Assembly (NCBI GenBank): GCA_964563885.1
Contig: CAZLYX010000041.1
Span: forward strand, 1-18,146
DNA length: 18,146 nucleotides
Source of the DNA: CAZLYX01 sp964563885
Lineage (GTDB): Bacteria; Pseudomonadota; Gammaproteobacteria; Burkholderiales; Neisseriaceae
Reading direction: 5' to 3'
The notes under the pieces: model-generated
The model's input: the letters and a program-made list of their open reading frames with translations, nothing else
The model's database searches: none
Told to the model about the DNA's origin: nothing
Made by a program: the position numbers and the translations under genes
Shown: positions 7,051-15,424 of the stretch, piece after piece
Layout of the letters: every line of letters starts with the position of its first letter
How positions within the stretch are numbered: position 1 is the first letter of the stretch

Positions 7051-8082
7051 TTAGATGCTATACCGATAAAGGGGGAAATAGCCTATCTCCTCTTGCTGCT
7101 CAGAGCTTAAATTAAGTGTTTTAAAACGCTTCTTAGATAACTCTTGATATATTGCAGGGTTAAATATTTTCCTCATAATTGAAAATGGCGCAGTTTTTCT
7201 AGAAAAACCATATTTAAATTCAAACAAAGAGTCCCTTTGGGAACCAAGGCCGCCACCTAAAACAAAGTGGGTTAATCCATTTTTATGCATAGCTTCCAAT
7301 GCTGAATTAAATATCAATTTCATAGGGTGAATTTTATAAAATTCTGGCAATGTTCCACCCAAGTGATACTCACAAAACCCGCCAGTTTGTATCATCATGG
7401 CAGAAGCAATAGCTTGCTCTTCAAGGTAAGCAGTAAATAACGTAACTTTATAATCAGTACTCTCAAGCTTATTTCGATAAAAATCCTCATCAAAATAGTA
7501 ATAATCGACAGCACCCAGCTTATCCATCGTTAAATCATAAATATGCTTAAACTCTAAGATTTGCCCCTTACTCGGCTGATCATACTGCTGCACAGTTAAC
7601 TCAGATTTTTCCAATTTACGGATATCACGTCTATGGTTATTACGCATCGCTGCATAGATCTCATCTAAGCTATCGTTTAAATCAAAATATACGACATCAC
7701 CTAGCGCTAGAGTGTTATCCAGAGGTGTTTGATTCAACAGAGGGTGCAGTCTAGAAAACAGTGAGACATAGCCCAGCTCTTCAATGTGTCCAATGAGTTT
7801 ATTAAACAACTCATTCTGCACATCAGGATCTTCAATTGAAAACAAAGGCCCTGGATACCCATAAACACTCACCAGATCTTTATATTGCTCACCAGCTATC
7901 TCCCGCTCCAACAAAGGAAAAACAACTGTATGTTGATCATCTTGGAATTTAAATAAAACAGGTGATCCCTCACGATTAAGAGAGGATAAATAATGAAAAT
8001 CCCACGTATGATAAAAATCATGTTCAAATACATTAACTTCTGTACGCCATAATTGGGAATCTTTAATTATATGAAATGGCAT
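7051..8082 (-). CDS. FemAB/GNAT-like acyltransferase
   Basis: A 343-residue cytosolic protein with no signal peptide or membrane helix. It looks like the FemAB-type branch of the GNAT fold (BioF2-like acetyltransferase). An N-terminal half (1-130) carries VSVYGYPGPLFS. The central basic segment MRNNHRRDIRKLEKS (145-159) is typical of this family. The C-terminal half includes the hydrophobic strand of AIASAMMIQTG and YHLGGTLPEFYKIHPMKLI, then HFVLGGGLGSQRDSLFEFKYGFSR near residues 275-300. Such enzymes transfer acyl or aminoacyl groups to cell-envelope sugars, peptidoglycan or peptides, and often sit in surface polysaccharide clusters. Here it stands alone, so the substrate is unknown. AGGG lies 9-10 bases before the ATG. 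It is AT-rich and carries no uptake sequence, which suggests acquisition from outside. Confidence 0.75.
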   Translation of the reverse strand: MPFHIIKDSQLWRTEVNVFEHDFYHTWDFHYLSSLNREGSPVLFKFQDDQHTVVFPLLEREIAGEQYKDLVSVYGYPGPLFSIEDPDVQNELFNKLIGHIEELGYVSLFSRLHPLLNQTPLDNTLALGDVVYFDLNDSLDEIYAAMRNNHRRDIRKLEKSELTVQQYDQPSKGQILEFKHIYDLTMDKLGAVDYYYFDEDFYRNKLESTDYKVTLFTAYLEEQAIASAMMIQTGGFCEYHLGGTLPEFYKIHPMKLIFNSALEAMHKNGLTHFVLGGGLGSQRDSLFEFKYGFSRKTAPFSIMRKIFNPAIYQELSKKRFKTLNLSSEQQEEIGYFPLYRYSI

Positions 8083-8347
8083 GCTTTACCCTGCCCTTTA
8101 TTTTGAAAATATTAATAAAAAAATTACAAGCGTAAATCACTTGTCTTCTTTAATTTTTTGCTTTTATAAACACACTTATCGTCGCTACAACTTCTTCATT
8201 GACTCCATCTTCTTACTAAGACTTAAATGACGGTTACATAGATAATTTCAATATCTAACCATCATGAGCAATGTTCAAATAACACTATCCAACTTAATTT
8301 ACTGCCCCAATTGATTGAATTAGGCTCATTAACCTGTGCCAAACCAG

Positions 8348-8703
8348 TTATCTCAGGGTAAACCTCATAGCGTCGGTATAATTATGCAGAACACAAAGAT
8401 AAATATTGCATAACTCATCCAAACTATCCGAACGCAAAGATCTACCAAATACCTTCATCCGTCTGAAGAAATAAAATACCATTAACCCTTCTTTTTGTCC
8501 GATCAAGACCCACTGATCAGCAATTTACTTGTTGGTTGCCAGTGACGGGCAAGCAGGGACATTGCTCCGTTAACGGATCCGACCGAGGTACCGACAATCA
8601 AGTCTAATGTTATGCCCTATTTCATAAGTGCTCGCAGCATACCGAAAATTGGTGAGTCCCGAATAGCCCGCCGCCAGTTGTCATTCTCGCCTCCTAACAC
8701 GTG
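8348..8703 (-). pseudogene. Broken patatin-like phospholipase
   Basis: The minus-strand frame from 8703 reads HVLGG..., then IFGMLRALMK, an in-frame stop (TAG 8619-8617), and GITLDLIVGTSVGSVNGAM. The last segment is the patatin nucleophile elbow: GTSVG is the GxSxG motif and NGA follows as in functional relatives. The frame stops again near 8480. The similarity then shifts to another frame with FYFFRRMKVFGRSLRSDSL, resembling the region after the elbow in patatins, ending at TAA 8350-8348. The glycine-rich oxyanion segment before the elbow is degraded, and the catalytic Asp (DGG) region is not found. With at least one stop and one frameshift it cannot make the lipase. Patatin family members hydrolyse lipid acyl esters; some act in virulence or phage defence. 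Confidence 0.7.
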
Positions 8704-9136
8704 GCTATCTAAATATTAGATTCTAGTAGAATCAGCGCTTTGTCAAACGACTTTATTGAAGGTAACTGTAACAACTCTGTTGCAAACTAACTTTGTTAGT
8801 AGGTGCAGATACTGGTGAAGCTGAAAATTTTTTGATTTAGATAAGTGACCCGTGAGAATCATGCTTAGCTTAGGTTGACGATGACTAGCAACTATTTAAG
8901 TAAGACAGTTAATAGTTTTATTCACTGATAAAGAAACCACTTATTTTCATAAGCAGCTTCAATGAGTATCTTTTGATAGCAACTTGTATTCATACAACAT
9001 CGTATGCCTTGACAAGATTAATACCCAAAACTTTTCTAACTAGAGGATATAACCACATCCACTATTTAAATAATATTTTGCAATATCACTGACAAATCAA
9101 AGTAGGATTCATGACTAAAGAGATGGTATTTATAAA

Positions 9137-9154
9137 AAGTTTATTAAAAAACTT
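9137..9154 (-). terminator. Possible weak terminator of tRNA-Arg
   Basis: A 6-bp AT-rich stem (AAGTTT / AAACTT) followed by T-rich sequence on the minus strand, 17 bases past the tRNA 3' end. The position is right but the stem is weak. Confidence 0.35.
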
Positions 9155-9171
9155 ACCACTTTTGAATTGAC

Positions 9172-9247
9172 TGGCGCACCCAACAGGGATCGAACCTGTG
9201 ACCTCCAGCTTCGGAAACTGACGCTCTTCCAACTGAGCTATAGGTGC
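9172..9247 (-). tRNA. tRNA-Arg (anticodon CCG)
   Basis: The 76-base minus-strand sequence folds as a full cloverleaf: acceptor GCACCTA/TGGGTGC, D stem GCTC/GAGC, anticodon loop TTCCGAA, T arm ACAGG TTCGATC CCTGT, and an encoded 3' GCCA. The anticodon CCG reads the arginine codon CGG. A frame across it encodes the familiar spurious IAQLEER peptide. Confidence 0.96.
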
Positions 9248-9260
9248 ATTAAGAGCTGCC

Positions 9261-9289
9261 ACTTTAGCTGAAAACGGCTGGCTTAGCAA
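9261..9289 (-). promoter_or_regulatory. Likely promoter of tRNA-Arg
   Basis: On the minus strand TTGCTA (9289-9284) and TAAAGT (9266-9261) are separated by 17 bases and end 13 bases before the mature tRNA 5' end, the distance expected for a tRNA promoter. Confidence 0.5.
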
Positions 9290-9394
9290 AAATTATTACG
9301 ATAATATTTTAGCCAAATAGCCCATAAATAGCGCATACTCGCAGCAATTTAATCACAAATTAACTTTTCTTTGAGGTAAACCAAGTTTTAAACA

Positions 9395-9423
9395 TTGGAA
9401 AACGCGGACGAATTCAGTATAAT
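9395..9423 (+). promoter_or_regulatory. Promoter of the cytochrome c5 gene
   Basis: TTGGAA (9395-9400), a 17-base spacer, and a perfect TATAAT (9418-9423). This would give a leader of about 75 bases before ATG 9508. I see no clear FNR-type palindrome upstream. Confidence 0.65.
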
Positions 9424-9507
9424 CCAGCAAATTATTGTTAATAACACTTAACAAAAATTGAATGAATTTTTCGTCACAACTATCAAAAACGGCGAGGCCA
9501 AAACATA

Positions 9508-10344
9508 ATGAACCATACAACCAAAAACAACATCCGAGGCTCGGCAATAGTGACCATTCTGGGTGGTGTCGTTATTCTTCTTGCAGTATTGTTTTTTCTG
9601 GTCAAACTGGCTACCAGTGGCGCCTACAGTAATGTAGAGCAAAGTACCGATTCAGCCACTGAAACACGTATCATGCCAGTAGGTAACGTCACCATGGGTG
9701 ACGGCACGCCTATAGGCCAGCGCACTGGAGATCAAATTTTTAACAAAATTTGTATTCAGTGTCATGCAGTAGACAGCTTAGTACCTAACTCTCCCAAAAT
9801 TACAAATAACGCAGAATGGGCACCACGTATTGCTCAGGGTTTTGAAACACTATTTACTAAGGCCTCAACTGGCTTTAATGCCATGCCTGCTAAAGGTGGT
9901 GCTGCAGATTTAACGGACGATGAGTTAAAACGTGCCATTGCACATATGGTTAACCAATCGGGTGGCAATATGCCAGTACCTGCTGTTGGTGCTGAAGGCG
10001 AAGCCGCTTCTGGTGTAGCAGCTTCGGATACAGCTTCTGCACCTGCCGCAGGTGAGCAGTCAGCTAGCCTTGGTGGAGATGGTAAAAAAACATTTGATGC
10101 CCTATGCTTTGCTTGTCACTCAGCCACCTCTGTTATCCCGTTCTCACCAAAAGTTACGCACAATGCAGATTGGACAGCTCGTATAGCCCAAGGTAAAAAC
10201 TTGCTGTTTAAACATGCTATTGAAGGATACACTGGCCCAGACGGCGGTGTAATGCCAGCCAAAGGTGGTAACTCTGCCCTAAGCGATGACGAAGTGAAAG
10301 CCGCGGTGGTGTACATGGTGAACCAATCTGGTGGCAAATTTTAA
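9508..10344 (+). CDS. cycB: Membrane-anchored diheme cytochrome c5
   Basis: A 278-residue periplasmic electron carrier held by one N-terminal membrane helix (about residues 12-35). It has two similar cytochrome c5-type domains. The first has heme site CIQCH (82-86) with Met126 in NAMPAKGG. The second has CFACH (200-204) with Met249 in GVMPAKGG. They are joined by an Ala/Ser-rich linker (about 158-188), and each domain ends in MVNQSGG. This is the architecture of Neisseria cytochrome c5, which passes electrons from the bc1 complex towards the cbb3 oxidase and, in those species, to the nitrite reductase AniA. GAGG lies about 10 bases before the start. It is a single-gene unit with its own promoter and terminator. 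The symbol follows Neisseria usage. Confidence 0.92.
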   Translation: MNHTTKNNIRGSAIVTILGGVVILLAVLFFLVKLATSGAYSNVEQSTDSATETRIMPVGNVTMGDGTPIGQRTGDQIFNKICIQCHAVDSLVPNSPKITNNAEWAPRIAQGFETLFTKASTGFNAMPAKGGAADLTDDELKRAIAHMVNQSGGNMPVPAVGAEGEAASGVAASDTASAPAAGEQSASLGGDGKKTFDALCFACHSATSVIPFSPKVTHNADWTARIAQGKNLLFKHAIEGYTGPDGGVMPAKGGNSALSDDEVKAAVVYMVNQSGGKF

Positions 10345-10367
10345 TTAGCTTATATTTCATTTAAGAG

Positions 10368-10398
10368 AAGCGCACTATTTTAAGTAGTGCGCTTTTTT
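10368..10398 (+). terminator. Intrinsic terminator of the cytochrome c5 gene
   Basis: A 10-bp perfect stem (AAGCGCACTA / TAGTGCGCTT) with a 7-base loop, followed by further T (10395-10398), 24 bases past the stop codon. A one-mismatch uptake sequence (TGGCTACCTGAA) follows at 10423-10434. Confidence 0.9.
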
Positions 10399-10534
10399 GT
10401 TGTTTATTGAATATTTTATAAATGGCTACCTGAAAGAGCATGTCATTGAATTTAAGATAATCATCTCAAATTGTTCAACATATAAAGCATCAGCCTCGCA
10501 GCAGTGCCAATTCACGTTACAATACTGTTTTTGA

Positions 10535-10550
10535 TTTTCAGGTAGCTATT
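10535..10550 (+). promoter_or_regulatory. Partial uptake sequence overlapping the anmK ribosome site
   Basis: TTTTCAGGTAGCTATT resembles the reverse uptake sequence TTCAGGTAGCCT with one C missing. Its AGGT (10540-10543) is the only Shine-Dalgarno-like element before ATG 10554, at a spacing of about 10-11 bases. A degenerate uptake copy may therefore supply the ribosome site. Confidence 0.45.
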
Positions 10551-10553
10551 CCA

Positions 10554-11663
10554 ATGAATACGCAAGGACAACTCTATATCGGCATCATGTCTGGCACCAG
10601 TATGGATGGCGCTGATGCGGTATTAATTGCGATGAACGGCAACAGCTGGCAAGGTGCGTTAGCGCACTCTTTTTTGCCCTATAGTGATTCTTTAAAGCAG
10701 CAACTCCTTGATCTTCAAAATGCTAGCGATAACGAACTACACCGCAGCATGTTGTTGGCACAAGAGCTCAGTGTACTTTATGCGCAAACTGTTCAGCAAT
10801 TACTCGAAAATGAGCAGCTAAATTCTCAAGCTATTAGTGCTATTGGCTGCCATGGTCAAACCATTCGCCACGCGCCTGAGCATTCTTATAGCATTCAACT
10901 TGCTAATTTATCCGTTTTGGCTGAACGCACGGACATTTTAACGGTAGGCGATTTTCGCAGCGGCGACTTAGCGGCAGGAGGTCAAGGCGCGCCACTGGTT
11001 CCCGCTTTCCATAGTGCACTTTTCCACCACCCACAGGAAAACCGTATTTTGATTAATATTGGTGGCATTGCTAATATTAGTGTTTTACCCGCCAATTTAC
11101 CTGCTTTCGGGTTTGATACCGGCCCAGGCAATATGTTAATGGACGCTTGGGTTTACCAGCATTGGCAACAACCATTTGATGCCAATGGCGAAAAAGCAGC
11201 TCAAGGCCAAGTACTTCCCGACCTACTTGCTCAATTGCTTGCCCACCCATATTTACAACAGCCTCATCCTAAAAGTACCGGTCGTGACTTATTTTCACTT
11301 GCTTGGCTAGAAGGCTACCTGAACGGCAATGAAGATCCATACAATGTGTTGCGCACACTACTTGAATACACTGCTCAAACGATCATTAACGCCATTATCT
11401 CCACAATAGTCGATGCTCAAAACGTTTATATTTGCGGCGGCGGCATCCGTAACAGCGTGTTAATGGGCAGATTAGAAACCATGTTAACAACACACAAAAT
11501 ACAGATACAAAGCACTGCTGTATTAAATTTAAACCCACAATGGGTTGAAGCTGCCGCTTTTGGTTGGCTTGCCGCCTGTTGGGTTAACCGCATTCCCAGC
11601 AATCCCCACCATGCAACTGGCGCCCGCAAACCTTGTATTTTAGGTGCGGGCTACTTTGGCTAA
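10554..11663 (+). CDS. anmK: Anhydro-N-acetylmuramic acid kinase
   Basis: A 369-residue cytosolic enzyme that opens and phosphorylates 1,6-anhydro-MurNAc to MurNAc-6-phosphate during recycling of peptidoglycan fragments. It belongs to the sugar kinase/Hsp70/actin fold. Motifs: the N-terminal ATP loop GIMSGTSMDGADAV (10-23), GCHGQTIRH (98-106), GDFRSGDLAAGGQGAPLVP (132-150), NIGGIAN (168-174), FDTGPGNMLMDAW (187-199, with the Asp usually taken as catalytic base), and the C-terminal GGGIRN. The length is normal. An exact uptake sequence lies inside the gene (11312-11323) and encodes part of EGYLN. It faces the same way as ftsK, 122 bases upstream of it. Confidence 0.96.
   Translation: MNTQGQLYIGIMSGTSMDGADAVLIAMNGNSWQGALAHSFLPYSDSLKQQLLDLQNASDNELHRSMLLAQELSVLYAQTVQQLLENEQLNSQAISAIGCHGQTIRHAPEHSYSIQLANLSVLAERTDILTVGDFRSGDLAAGGQGAPLVPAFHSALFHHPQENRILINIGGIANISVLPANLPAFGFDTGPGNMLMDAWVYQHWQQPFDANGEKAAQGQVLPDLLAQLLAHPYLQQPHPKSTGRDLFSLAWLEGYLNGNEDPYNVLRTLLEYTAQTIINAIISTIVDAQNVYICGGGIRNSVLMGRLETMLTTHKIQIQSTAVLNLNPQWVEAAAFGWLAACWVNRIPSNPHHATGARKPCILGAGYFG
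11312..11323 (+). repeat. Uptake sequence inside anmK
   Basis: An exact AGGCTACCTGAA, single copy and in frame with the protein (Glu-Gly-Tyr-Leu-Asn). It is one of only two exact copies in the window that lie inside a gene. Confidence 0.9.
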
Positions 11664-11684
11664 GCCAGTGATGACATAATATTG

Positions 11685-11730
11685 TATAATCTCATTACTA
11701 TATGACCGACGCGCCAGCTCGCGCGGTCAT
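11685..11730 (+). promoter_or_regulatory. Possible ftsK promoter box and leader hairpin
   Basis: A perfect TATAAT at 11685-11690 has no good -35 at 17 bases. It is followed by a GC-rich hairpin at 11702-11730: ATGACCG then CGCG pairs with CGCG then CGGTCAT, with one bulged A. No T-run follows the hairpin, so it looks more like a leader or operator structure than an anmK terminator. Confidence 0.4.
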
Positions 11731-11754
11731 TGCTTTGCCAGCCTCCTGAACTAT

Positions 11755-11766
11755 TTCAGGCAGCCT
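11755..11766 (-). repeat. Variant uptake sequence upstream of ftsK
   Basis: On the minus strand it reads AGGCTGCCTGAA, one base different from the form used elsewhere here and identical to the dialect described for Simonsiella. A degraded partner (GCCTCCTGAA, 11741-11750) gives a partial inverted repeat ending 20 bases before the ftsK start. Confidence 0.7.
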
Positions 11767-11785
11767 CACCCTACCCCGACATATT

Positions 11786-14188
11786 ATGGCTATCAAAAAT
11801 ACCAAACCCACTACGACCAGCACGCCTAAACCCCGTGTACCAAACAAAAGCATTTCTAAATCAGAAATTAAGCCTTCGCCGCGACCACGCACCGCAGCCA
11901 AGCAAGAAACTGCCAAACGCAATCGCCCATCCCACATTGCCAATCTTATTCACGATACTTTGTGGCTGCTGAGCTTGATGTTTACTCTATATATAGCTTT
12001 GTCATTTGCCAGTTTCACTATGGATGACCCAGCTTGGTCACGCAGCGTCCCCGTTACTGGCGACCCTCACAACTTAGGCGGTTTGTTTGGTGCTTATTTA
12101 TCTGATATTTTCTATTACCTATTCGGCTTATCTGCTTGGTGGCTGGTGATTGCGGCAGCGGTATGGCTATTAAAAAATTTGCGTTTGCTCAATACAGATA
12201 GCAATAAAGTCTACAATCATTTGATTGCTGGTTTAGGCTTGCTAATCTTGTTGATTTTCAGCCCGATTATTGAAGTGATGAATTTCAAAGTTCAATTAGC
12301 CGAACAACTACCTGTTGGAGCGGGCGGTTTAATTGGCTCATTTGCCGCCGCTGGTTTAACTCATTTGCTTGGCACTTCAGGTAGCCTACTGATTATGTTG
12401 GTGGTTTTACTACTGGCTTTATCGTTGTTAGCGCAAATTTCATGGTTGGATGTAGTAGAAAAAGCGGGCACTAAAGTTGAATGGTGGTGGATGAAACTGA
12501 TGCGTAAATCACATAATTTCATCACCGAGTTGCCCGATGCCAAAACCACTCGGCGCATGGTTCGCGATGCCAAAAACATTACCGCACATCCTGTAGAAAA
12601 ACTTGAAGGAAGCAGCAGCAACCGTAAAGCAGTGGCTGTGTCTATTAGTGCGCCCGCTCCGGTTCAAAAAGTATTATTTGATGAGCATGGCAAAGAAGCA
12701 CCCATAGAAACAGGTGAGTTTCATTTGCCCTCATTAAGTTTACTAAGCCAACCACACAGCGAAGCGCCCTCTGTTAACCCTGATGTTTTACAACAAACTG
12801 CTGAACGTATTGAAGCTAAGCTGGCTGAATTTGGTATCGATGTTCAAGTGGTTAGCGCTACTGCGGGGCCCGTTATCACCCGTTTTGAAATAGAGCCTGC
12901 CCAAGGCGTAAAAGGCAGCCAAATTGTTACCCTCAGTAAAGATTTAGCGCGCTCATTATCGTTGCAATCGGTGCGTGTGGTAGAAACCATTGCGGGCAAA
13001 ACCAGTATGGGTATTGAGCTACCAAACGAGCGTCGTCAAGACGTTATGTTGAGTGAAGTTTTTTCTTCAAAAGTATTCAACGATGCTCATTCCAAGCTCA
13101 CTGTAGCCATTGGCAAAGACATTGCAGGCTTACCTGTAGTGGCCGATTTAGCTAAAATGCCACATTTGCTTATCGCTGGCACCACCGGATCAGGCAAATC
13201 AGTAGGCGTAAATGCCATGATTTTATCCATGCTTTATAAAGCTCATCCGGATGAAGTTCGATTCATTATGATCGACCCAAAAATGCTAGAGTTATCAGTT
13301 TATGAAGGTATTCCGCATTTGCTGTGTCCAGTTGTAACCGATATGAAAGAAGCAGGCCAAGCGCTCACATGGTGCGTAGCTGAAATGGAGAAACGCTATC
13401 GTTTACTGTCACATGCTGGCGTGCGCAATATCGACAGTTTTAATGACAAAGTAATTAAGGGCAAAGAAACTGGCGAACCCTTAATGGATCCATTTAGTCT
13501 CAATCCAGATGACCCTGCTCCGCTAGAAAAACTACCACTGATTGTGGTGGTGATTGATGAGCTCGCTGATTTAATGATGGTTGAGGGTAAAAAAGTTGAA
13601 CAGCAAATTGCCCGTTTAGCGCAGAAAGCGCGCGCTGCTGGTATTCATTTAATTTTAGCCACCCAGCGCCCTAGCGTAGACGTGATTACAGGATTGATTA
13701 AAGCCAACGTGCCTACAAGGATTTCCTTTCAAGTAAAAAGCAAAATTGACAGCCGCACTATCCTTGATCAAATGGGTGCCGAAGTTCTATTGGGTAAAGG
13801 TGATATGCTATTCTTACCACCTGGCAATGCCGAGCCCACCCGTTTGCATGGCGCATTTGTAGCAGATGATGAAGTACATCAAATTATGTCTTACATCAAG
13901 CGTCAAGCACAGCCTAATTATGTTGAAGGCTTGCTCAGCGGCGAAGCTGCACTGGAAACCATTAATGTTGTTAATCCTAACGCACAAAGTGATGAACTAT
14001 TTGATCAAGCAGTAGCTTTCGTGATTGAAAGCCGCAAAACATCCATCTCTTCATTGCAACGTCATTTACGCATAGGCTACAACCGCGCTGCTAATTTAAT
14101 GCAAGCACTCGAAGATGCAGGCGTTGTTTCTACTGCAGAAGTAGGTGGAAGCCGGCGAATTTTGGCTCAAAAAGACAATCTAAACTAA
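11786..14188 (+). CDS. ftsK: DNA translocase FtsK
   Basis: An 800-residue division-septum protein that pumps chromosomal DNA and activates XerCD recombination at dif. A basic N-terminal tail (1-50) leads into about four membrane helices (near 57-76, 106-130, 145-163 and 200-218). A short linker follows, rather than the very long one of E. coli. The motor has Walker A in GTTGSGKSVGVN (near 464-475), IDPKMLELSVYEGIPHL, and Walker B in VVVIDELADLMM (near 585-596), then LATQRPSVDVITGLIKAN. The C-terminal winged-helix gamma domain (about 730-800) has SSLQRHLRIGYNRAA and reads the polarity sequences. No strong ribosome site precedes ATG 11786, and no upstream in-frame ATG was found. An uptake sequence is embedded at 12376-12387. 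Confidence 0.96.
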   Translation: MAIKNTKPTTTSTPKPRVPNKSISKSEIKPSPRPRTAAKQETAKRNRPSHIANLIHDTLWLLSLMFTLYIALSFASFTMDDPAWSRSVPVTGDPHNLGGLFGAYLSDIFYYLFGLSAWWLVIAAAVWLLKNLRLLNTDSNKVYNHLIAGLGLLILLIFSPIIEVMNFKVQLAEQLPVGAGGLIGSFAAAGLTHLLGTSGSLLIMLVVLLLALSLLAQISWLDVVEKAGTKVEWWWMKLMRKSHNFITELPDAKTTRRMVRDAKNITAHPVEKLEGSSSNRKAVAVSISAPAPVQKVLFDEHGKEAPIETGEFHLPSLSLLSQPHSEAPSVNPDVLQQTAERIEAKLAEFGIDVQVVSATAGPVITRFEIEPAQGVKGSQIVTLSKDLARSLSLQSVRVVETIAGKTSMGIELPNERRQDVMLSEVFSSKVFNDAHSKLTVAIGKDIAGLPVVADLAKMPHLLIAGTTGSGKSVGVNAMILSMLYKAHPDEVRFIMIDPKMLELSVYEGIPHLLCPVVTDMKEAGQALTWCVAEMEKRYRLLSHAGVRNIDSFNDKVIKGKETGEPLMDPFSLNPDDPAPLEKLPLIVVVIDELADLMMVEGKKVEQQIARLAQKARAAGIHLILATQRPSVDVITGLIKANVPTRISFQVKSKIDSRTILDQMGAEVLLGKGDMLFLPPGNAEPTRLHGAFVADDEVHQIMSYIKRQAQPNYVEGLLSGEAALETINVVNPNAQSDELFDQAVAFVIESRKTSISSLQRHLRIGYNRAANLMQALEDAGVVSTAEVGGSRRILAQKDNLN
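12376..12387 (-). repeat. Uptake sequence inside ftsK
   Basis: An exact AGGCTACCTGAA on the minus strand. On the coding strand it encodes part of TSGSLL at the start of a membrane helix (residues 197-202). Confidence 0.9.
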
Positions 14189-14209
14189 GCTGTTATTGGC
14201 TTTATAACT

Positions 14210-14258
14210 AAAGGCTACCTGAAAGCAAATCTTTAAGCTAAAACTTCAGGTAGCCTTT
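14210..14258 (+). terminator. Uptake-sequence inverted repeat after ftsK
   Basis: AAAGGCTACCTGAA (14210-14223) and TTCAGGTAGCCTTT (14245-14258) form a 14-bp perfect stem with a 21-base loop, starting 21 bases after the ftsK stop. The T-run is only three bases, so termination may be incomplete. Confidence 0.75.
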
Positions 14259-14336
14259 AGACCAAGCGTTTCATTACCATACCGACCCAAACTCACGTAA
14301 CATGTTATCAAACTAGATTTCATAGGACTTTTCTCA

Positions 14337-15353
14337 ATGCCACGTTTTCTATCGGAACCATCAGTGCCCCATCAGCAGCAAAATAAAACTGCTGTTTTAT
14401 TACTTAACCTTGGCACGCCAGAGCATCCTACCGCCGAAGCAGTACGACCTTATTTGAAAGAATTTTTATCAGATCAACGTGTAGTTGAGCTGCCCAAAAT
14501 AGTATGGCAGCCGATTTTGCGTGGTTTAGTGCTCACGCTGCGCCCCAAGAAAAGCGCCCAAGCTTATTCAAAAATTTGGCTAGAAGAAGGCTCACCTTTA
14601 GCAGTTAATACGCGTCGACAAACCGAATTACTGGCTCAACAATTACCCAAAAACATTCAAGTTGTTTATGCAATGACTTACGGCAACCCCAGTGTTGCCA
14701 ATGTAATTACAGATTTAAAATCACAAGGTGTTGGCCGTTTGCTGGTGATTCCACTTTATCCGCAATATGCTGCTTCAAGCACAGGCGCAGCTTTAGACAA
14801 AGTTTTCCAGCTGCTAATGCAACAACGTAATCAAATGAGCATCCGCACCGTGAGTCGTTTTTACGATCACCCTGCTTATATTGAAGCGATGAAAAATCAC
14901 ATCGAAGTCTATTGGGCACAAAAAGGCCGCAGCGACAAAATCATGTTCAGCTTTCATGGCGTTCCCCAAGCCAACGAAGACCAAGGCGATCCTTATCCAA
15001 GCGAGTGTCGTCACACCGGCAAGCTACTGGCAGAAGCCTTGGGGCTAAACGAATCTCAATACATTGTGGCTTTCCAAAGCCAATTTGGTAAAAATAAATG
15101 GATTGTTCCCAGTACACAAAAATTGCTGCTTAGCCTTCCCAAAGATGGCGTAACCAAGCTCGATATATTTTGTCCTGGCTTTTTAGGCGATTGTTTAGAA
15201 ACCTTAGAAGAAATAGCCATTGAAGGCCGAGAAGATTTCCACGAAGCGGGCGGCACTCAATATCATTACATTCCCTGCCTCAACACCCATCCTGACTTGA
15301 TTAAAACCTTAAGCACCTTAGCTGAAGAAAATCTACACGGCTGGCTCGATTAA
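14337..15353 (+). CDS. hemH: Ferrochelatase
   Basis: A 338-residue enzyme inserting Fe2+ into protoporphyrin IX, the last step of protoheme synthesis; it acts in the cytosol or at the membrane face. It starts with the family block LLLNLGTPEHPTAEAVRPYL (21-40). It has KIWLEEGSPL, then IPLYPQYAASSTGA (138-151), catalytic His207 in FSFHGVP, GDPYPSEC (217-224), FQSQFGKNKWIVPST (246-260), and CPGFLGDCLETLEEI (279-293) with the conserved acidic residues. The length is normal. AGGA lies 9 bases before the ATG. The heme made here is needed by the c-type cytochrome encoded nearby, but there is no evidence of a shared transcript. Confidence 0.97.
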   Translation: MPRFLSEPSVPHQQQNKTAVLLLNLGTPEHPTAEAVRPYLKEFLSDQRVVELPKIVWQPILRGLVLTLRPKKSAQAYSKIWLEEGSPLAVNTRRQTELLAQQLPKNIQVVYAMTYGNPSVANVITDLKSQGVGRLLVIPLYPQYAASSTGAALDKVFQLLMQQRNQMSIRTVSRFYDHPAYIEAMKNHIEVYWAQKGRSDKIMFSFHGVPQANEDQGDPYPSECRHTGKLLAEALGLNESQYIVAFQSQFGKNKWIVPSTQKLLLSLPKDGVTKLDIFCPGFLGDCLETLEEIAIEGREDFHEAGGTQYHYIPCLNTHPDLIKTLSTLAEENLHGWLD

Positions 15354-15424
15354 TATTGGCTTTATCGCCATACAGTTGTGCTTCATAAGCAATGTAAACT
15401 TATAAGTATTTAAATAAGCCCCAC

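Larger units (their letters stand above)
8083..9171. other. Gene-poor AT-rich stretch containing a gene remnant
   Basis: About 1.1 kb without an intact gene, DNA uptake sequence or insertion sequence ends that I can see. Part of it (8348-8703) is a broken patatin-like gene, listed separately; that part is visibly more GC-rich than its surroundings. In 8083-8347 and 8704-9136 I found no recognisable coding remnant or RNA, only short AT-rich frames. It reads as decaying accessory DNA beside a tRNA. Confidence 0.6.

Noticed and set aside
8440..8480. Neisseria-type uptake sequence (CCGTCTGAA-like) at about 8457
   Set aside because: Only part of the 12-mer is present, with a base missing; it is a single chance-like match.
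9086..9289. Minus-strand open frame with IAQLEERQFPK
   Set aside because: It is the well-known false protein made by translating a tRNA; the cloverleaf of tRNA-Arg lies inside it.
11698..11972. Open frames on both strands around the ftsK start
   Set aside because: They overlap the basic N-terminal tail of FtsK in other frames and have no family features.
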